Source: JAZDOK01 sp043798715 (GTDB lineage Bacteria > Vulcanimicrobiota > JAZDOK01). From it: a stretch of 25,804 nucleotides of DNA. Positions 22,336 through 25,804 of this stretch are shown here, piece by piece. The stretch is taken from NCBI GenBank assembly GCA_043798715.1, contig JAZDOK010000092.1:1-25804 (forward strand). Direction: 5' to 3'. The translations under genes and the position numbers were made by a program. The number at the start of each line of letters is the position of its first letter. The first letter of the stretch is position 1. Below the pieces are notes generated by a model. That model was not told the DNA's origin, did no database searches, and was given only the letters and a program-made list of their open reading frames with translations.

Positions 22336-23747
22336 AGAAGAGATATCTTCTGCTGATACCCCTGCTTCTGATCATTTCAGGGGTGGTCTTTCTGGGTTTG
22401 CGCCACCAGGCACTCTTCAAGTTCGCCTCTCCGGAGGACACTCTTCCGATTGGAGTCGTTGATTTTCAGAAGCTGCTCAGGCTGTCTCCCTCCTGGGATC
22501 GCCTCATGGAGCTTGACCGGAAGGTGACGGAGATGGAGGGAGTTCTTTCTTCTTCTTCCGCGGGAGTCATGGACACTCTGCTGGGGGAGCATATGCTTGG
22601 ATTGAAGCGGGAGAGAGTCAAGGCCGCCGAAGAGATGGAAAAAGAGATGCTTCGCATCAAAAAACAACTGGAGAAGGAACTGACGGAAAACAAAAAACAA
22701 GCGGTGGAAACGATCAGGGCGATTGAGGAAAAATTTACACGGATGCAGAAGGCCAGGAATACTGACTCTCAGAATGTGGATCAGGGCGGCTTTCCATCCT
22801 CTGAGGAGGAAATCCGGGGTCCTCATGCCGCTGAGAAAAAAATGGTCTATGCCGAAATCCGTGACTCCGTGGATGATCTCTATCTTCTCAGCAAGCGCCA
22901 GGTTGCAGCCAAGACGCTGGAACTTGAACAGAAGGCTAAAGCGCGCATCGAGGAGTTGCAGAAGAAGCAGGATGCGGAATTAAACAGTTTCGAGATGAAA
23001 ATGCTGCAGGCCAATCAGGCCCAAAAACTGAATCTTCAGCTCAAGATGCAGGTGGCCGCGACGGCCGAGGAGCGGAATAAAATCCAGGACGATCTGAACA
23101 AGCTCGCTGAGGATGAAACTGCCCAAAAAGAGACCATGGTGGCCGGAATGCACCAGGAGAGCGAGAGGCTTCGCTCTTTTGAGACGGTAGCTCTCCGAAA
23201 GGAAATTTTTGCTTTTAAAGTGAGATTGGATGCGGAGTTGTCGCAAAAGGTGAACGCTATACAGGATAGAGCCTCCGTGAAAATTTCAGGGAAAACAGGA
23301 GTCCCGCCGGCTCAACTGGCCCTGGGTAATTTCAATCAACCCCAGGATTTAAAGCGCGAGTACAACGAGAAGATGTTCAAACTCCAGGCGGAGCAGAAGA
23401 AAGCGATGGAGCAGGCCGGGCAGCAGTATGAGAAGAAGAAGAAAGAACTGGCGGAGAGGCTGAAAAAAATTGAGCAGGATATGTTCAAGAGAGTGATGGA
23501 AAAAAGGAAACTGATCGAGAAATCCCAGAAGGAAGAATATGCCAAAAAAGAAGAGGCCCTGTCGTCTCTGAAAAAACAAAGGGAGCGCCTCTTTCTCTCC
23601 ATGGTGGATGAGTTGAAAGGGATGGTGGGAAAAGTTGCCCGTAAAAAGCGTGTCCCTCTTGTCCTGGCCGGCTATATCAGCTCCCTGGAATGCGAAGATC
23701 TCACAGAGATTTCCGCACGGGCAATAAAGGAGGAGAAACCCAGGTGA
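22332..23747 (+). CDS. Long coiled-coil OmpH/Skp-like protein
   Basis: Starts at GTG 22332, overlapping the preceding stop. Residues 5-25 form a hydrophobic anchor or signal (LLLIPLLLIISGVVFLGL). The OmpH-type opening strand and helix follow (IGVVDFQKLLRLSPSWDRL, about 40-58). Then come ~350 residues of highly charged heptad-like sequence in several coils (around 85-135, 160-300 and 340-423) interrupted by proline/glycine loops. The end (M424-V-D-E-L-K-G-M-V-G-K-VARKKRVPLVLAGYIS) matches the closing strand of the other OmpH-like units. At 471 aa it is about three times Skp length, so the helical 'tentacles' are much extended. Location between bamA and lpxD is the usual skp position. The likely role is a periplasmic holdase or spacer for outer-membrane proteins; that is inference. 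Confidence 0.7.
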   Translation: MKKRYLLLIPLLLIISGVVFLGLRHQALFKFASPEDTLPIGVVDFQKLLRLSPSWDRLMELDRKVTEMEGVLSSSSAGVMDTLLGEHMLGLKRERVKAAEEMEKEMLRIKKQLEKELTENKKQAVETIRAIEEKFTRMQKARNTDSQNVDQGGFPSSEEEIRGPHAAEKKMVYAEIRDSVDDLYLLSKRQVAAKTLELEQKAKARIEELQKKQDAELNSFEMKMLQANQAQKLNLQLKMQVAATAEERNKIQDDLNKLAEDETAQKETMVAGMHQESERLRSFETVALRKEIFAFKVRLDAELSQKVNAIQDRASVKISGKTGVPPAQLALGNFNQPQDLKREYNEKMFKLQAEQKKAMEQAGQQYEKKKKELAERLKKIEQDMFKRVMEKRKLIEKSQKEEYAKKEEALSSLKKQRERLFLSMVDELKGMVGKVARKKRVPLVLAGYISSLECEDLTEISARAIKEEKPR

Positions 23748-24154
23748 GAAAGACTTTATTCTTTTTGGCGGCCATAATTTTATGCCTGGCATCATGGGGA
23801 TGTTCCAGGCCCAGGCAGAACCTTTTGCCGGGGACGGTTATGACTGAAAAAATTGCGGCCGAGTGGCCCAAATTCAGGGAATCCTGGCATAAATATCGGG
23901 CGGAGAGATACCAGATTTTCATGGAATTTCGCCAAAAAAAGGACTTCGGGAGAAAAATTGAAAGCCGGATCACTGAGAGCGGGGAACGGTGGCAGAAAGT
24001 TAACGAGGTTCTCAAGGAAGAGGTGAAGGAATCCGTGCAGGCTGTCGCCAGGGAAAAGAAATTGAACCTGGTCATCGTCAACAGCGGGGTGGAATACGGC
24101 GGGCTGGATATCACGGAGGATGTATTAAAATCACTCAAGAGCCAGGGACAATGA
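23744..24154 (+). CDS. Short OmpH/Skp-like protein, possible lipoprotein
   Basis: Starts at GTG 23744 with AAGGAGGAG (23727-23735) upstream and overlaps the previous stop by 4 bases. The 136 residues begin with a signal peptide ending LASWGC; C at about 21 could be lipidated, but the -3 position is S rather than L/V/I, so the lipobox is weak. The helical arm (about 35-105) is rich in K, E and R, and the end reads VAREKKLNLVIVNSGVEYGG then DITEDVLKSL, nearly the same motif as both units of the first ompH-like gene. It is about the size of a single Skp. Its stop overlaps the lpxD ATG. It is the fourth OmpH-type unit in the cluster. Confidence 0.72.
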   Translation: MRKTLFFLAAIILCLASWGCSRPRQNLLPGTVMTEKIAAEWPKFRESWHKYRAERYQIFMEFRQKKDFGRKIESRITESGERWQKVNEVLKEEVKESVQAVAREKKLNLVIVNSGVEYGGLDITEDVLKSLKSQGQ

Positions 24155-25200
24155 AGATAAAACTTTCGAAGATTGCATCGCTTCTGGGGGCGGAACTTCT
24201 GGGAGACGATCCGGACATCTCCGGAATTGCCGGGATTGAAGAGGCTCGCGAAGGCGAACTCACCTGGGTCAAGGACGAGAGGATGCTCTCCATGGCTGAA
24301 AATGCCGCGGCATCGGCTCTCATTGTCCCCCTTTCGGTCGGCCTTTCAAAAAAACCGGTTCTCAGGGTGAGTCATCCCCGCCTGGCTTTTGCCATGGCTC
24401 TTAAGCTTTTTCATCCGGGGAAGGCTTTCTCCCCGGGAATCCACCCCACGGCCGTTATGGGCCGGGCCGTCGTCATCGGGGAAGGGGCCCATGTAGGTCC
24501 TTATGCGGTTCTGGGAGACGAAGTGGTAGTGGGCCGGGGGGCCGTGATTCAGGCAGGTGTCTATCTGGGAGATAAGGTGGTCGTCGGGGAAGACGCTATG
24601 ATTTACCCCGGAGTCGTGATTCTGGATCGAATTACCATCGGCGCCCGCACCGTTATCCACGCCAATTCCGTCATCGGGGCCGACGGATTCGGCTATGTAA
24701 AAGAAGGTCATCGCCATGTCAAGATTCCCCAGATCGGAAGTGTGGTCATCGGGGAGGACGTCGAGATTGGGGCCTGTGTGACCATCGATCGAGCGACGAC
24801 CGGAAATACGCTCATAGGTCGGGGATCCAAAATAGATAATCTGGTTCAGGTTGCGCACAATGTGCAGGTTGGGGAGGATACCATCATTATATCCCAGTCC
24901 GGTGTCGCCGGGAGCACCATAATTGGCGATCGCGTCCTGATTGCAGCCCAGGCCGGCGTCAGCCAGCATCTTAAAATCGGCTCCGACACGATTGTCGCCA
25001 GCCGCTCCGGGGTGGACAAGGACATTGCGCCCGGCAGCATGGTGTCCGGCTATCCCATTCAGAATCACCGTCAGGAGTTGCGGTTTCAGGCCGCCTTGAG
25101 ACAGGTCCCGAAACTCCTGGAGAGGGTCAAGAGACTTGAGACCGTTTTGGATGAAATTAAAGAGGGAACGAGTACCGGGGATGCGCCGTCCAGGGATTAG
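24151..25200 (+). CDS. lpxD: UDP-3-O-acylglucosamine N-acyltransferase (lipid A synthesis)
   Basis: Adds the N-linked hydroxyacyl chain to UDP-3-O-acylglucosamine using acyl-ACP, the third step of lipid A synthesis, in the cytoplasm. An N-terminal uridine-binding domain (1 to about 100) is followed by a left-handed parallel beta-helix of hexapeptide repeats (VVIGEGAHVGPYAVLGD onward), then a C-terminal helix that packs in the trimer. The catalytic histidine is H236 in VQVAHNVQVG; the acyl-phosphopantetheine region GADGFGYV and CVTIDRATTG are complete. Length (349 aa) is normal. Start ATG 24151 overlaps the preceding stop. The bamA-skp-lpxD order is the classical Gram-negative one, where fabZ and lpxA would come next. 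Here a different secreted-protein gene overlaps its 3' end. Confidence 0.96.
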   Translation: MKIKLSKIASLLGAELLGDDPDISGIAGIEEAREGELTWVKDERMLSMAENAAASALIVPLSVGLSKKPVLRVSHPRLAFAMALKLFHPGKAFSPGIHPTAVMGRAVVIGEGAHVGPYAVLGDEVVVGRGAVIQAGVYLGDKVVVGEDAMIYPGVVILDRITIGARTVIHANSVIGADGFGYVKEGHRHVKIPQIGSVVIGEDVEIGACVTIDRATTGNTLIGRGSKIDNLVQVAHNVQVGEDTIIISQSGVAGSTIIGDRVLIAAQAGVSQHLKIGSDTIVASRSGVDKDIAPGSMVSGYPIQNHRQELRFQAALRQVPKLLERVKRLETVLDEIKEGTSTGDAPSRD

Positions 25201-25804
25201 AATTAAGAGTATTTCTCTTCTTCTTCTGATTATGCTGGCGAGCTCCGGAATAAAGGCGCTGCCGGTTCCTGCCATGGGTGAGGTTCAGTTGGGAAACCGG
25301 GTGGTGATGAAAATTTCCTCTGCTGGAAAACTCAGCGCCGAAGAGAGGGCTGAGCTCATCACCGGGCGTCTCATGACGCTCATTGGGAAAAACTGGCCTG
25401 TCTCCGATATTCATCTGGAGAAAGAGGGAGCGGTTTATTCGATTTTATGGAAGGATCATCTCATTATCGCCGTAGATCCGGAGCTGGCCAGGATGAATCA
25501 CAGTCTTCCGGAAGATCTGGGGAACCTGTGGGTTAAGAATCTGCGCGAAGCGATCCTGGAGTATGCCCTTAAAGTCTCGAAAAAGAGTTTGACTCTTCCA
25601 GTCGGCGGCTTTGACAACATTGAGCTCTCCGGCCTGGTACAGGGTGAAATTGTGGTCTCCTATGATTCTTCCCTTCTTTCGGCTTCGGCGGATCAGGAGA
25701 AGTCCATAATTACGGTAACCGCTAAAAAGGCCGGGAGAACCGTGATCCTCATAGAACGCGGCGCGAGCAGGGTGAATGTCCCCGTCGTCGTCAAGGAGTG
25801 GGCC
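25181..25804 (+). CDS. Secreted protein with an Ig-like/pilus-assembly-like domain, N-terminal part (runs off the window)
   Basis: An open frame from ATG 25181 to the window end (208 codons), overlapping lpxD by 20 bases. Residues 1 to about 31 are a signal peptide (RIKSISLLLLIMLASSGIKA). Residues about 36-125 form a domain with SAEERAELITGRLMTLI, HLIIAVDPELARMNHS and LGNLWVKNLREAILEYAL; the pattern (a helix, then I-x-x-V-D-x-x-x-A-x-x-N, then L-x-x-x-W-x-x-x-L-R-x-A-L) recurs in N-terminal periplasmic regions of some membrane-channel and transporter proteins. From about 145 a beta-sandwich-like segment follows (IELSGLVQGEIVVSYDSSLL, SIITVTAKKAGRTVILI, VNVPVVVKEWA), like the N-terminal domain of secretins such as CpaC. 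The rest is outside the window, so no function is assigned. Confidence 0.7.
   Translation, partial: MRRPGIRIKSISLLLLIMLASSGIKALPVPAMGEVQLGNRVVMKISSAGKLSAEERAELITGRLMTLIGKNWPVSDIHLEKEGAVYSILWKDHLIIAVDPELARMNHSLPEDLGNLWVKNLREAILEYALKVSKKSLTLPVGGFDNIELSGLVQGEIVVSYDSSLLSASADQEKSIITVTAKKAGRTVILIERGASRVNVPVVVKEWA

Noticed and set aside
24346..25275. 309-codon minus-strand frame opposite lpxD
   Set aside because: It mirrors the hexapeptide-repeat periodicity of lpxD in antisense and has no start signals or known domain.

Overview
The window looks like a chromosomal segment of an anaerobic or microaerophilic Gram-negative bacterium. An outer membrane is implied by the BamA/Omp85, TamB, Skp/OmpH and LpxD genes. 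Anaerobic life with oxygen defence is implied by a class I desulfoferrodoxin next to a ferritin, plus an iron-sulfur DUF2148 protein. The gene set would suit Desulfobacterota (old Deltaproteobacteria) or a neighbouring phylum. This placement is inference from gene content, because no rRNA marker is present.

Layout. (1) 1-606: mobile-element debris. The end of an IS21-like element, with four ~21-bp terminal repeats, cuts into the 5' part of a second DDE-integrase-type transposase. (2) 601-1376: a type II toxin-antitoxin pair (Phd/YefM antitoxin, PIN toxin) behind a perfect consensus promoter whose -35 box touches the IS edge. (3) 1403-3619, minus strand: a secreted beta-propeller-like protein and an ornithine-carbamoyltransferase-like enzyme with features of the knotted transcarbamylases, separated by a good terminator. 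(4) 3726-4645, minus strand: a two-gene desulfoferrodoxin-ferritin operon. (5) 4814-9330: an accessory stretch of unrelated small genes: a membrane acyltransferase, an unknown anchored protein, a flavoprotein, an orphan HEXXH protein, DUF2442 and an AT-rich secreted protein. Among them lie a 73-bp direct repeat, long hairpins, a REP-like palindrome and a 12-bp inverted repeat bracketing one gene. (6) 9511-13831: a compact plus-strand housekeeping cluster: U32-like TIM barrel, DUF2148 ferredoxin-domain protein, panB, tilS and hpt, mostly overlapping or closely spaced. (7) 13911-25804: an envelope-biogenesis operon: tamB, bamA/Omp85, three OmpH/Skp-like genes, lpxD and the start of a further secreted protein that runs off the window.

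How the genes work together. In region 7 TamB, the Omp85 barrel, the Skp-like periplasmic proteins and the lipid A enzyme LpxD would build the outer membrane in concert. From the first ompH-like gene onward every junction overlaps by 4-20 bases, so translation is probably coupled. The most distinctive local feature is the expansion of the Skp/OmpH family between bamA and lpxD: three genes carrying four recognisable copies of the OmpH-type C-terminal motif, one gene being an internal tandem duplication and one a 471-residue coiled-coil protein. TamB sits directly upstream of the Omp85 gene, and that Omp85 has four apparent POTRA domains and a proline-rich N-terminal linker. I saw no CRISPR array, tRNA, rRNA or phage module.
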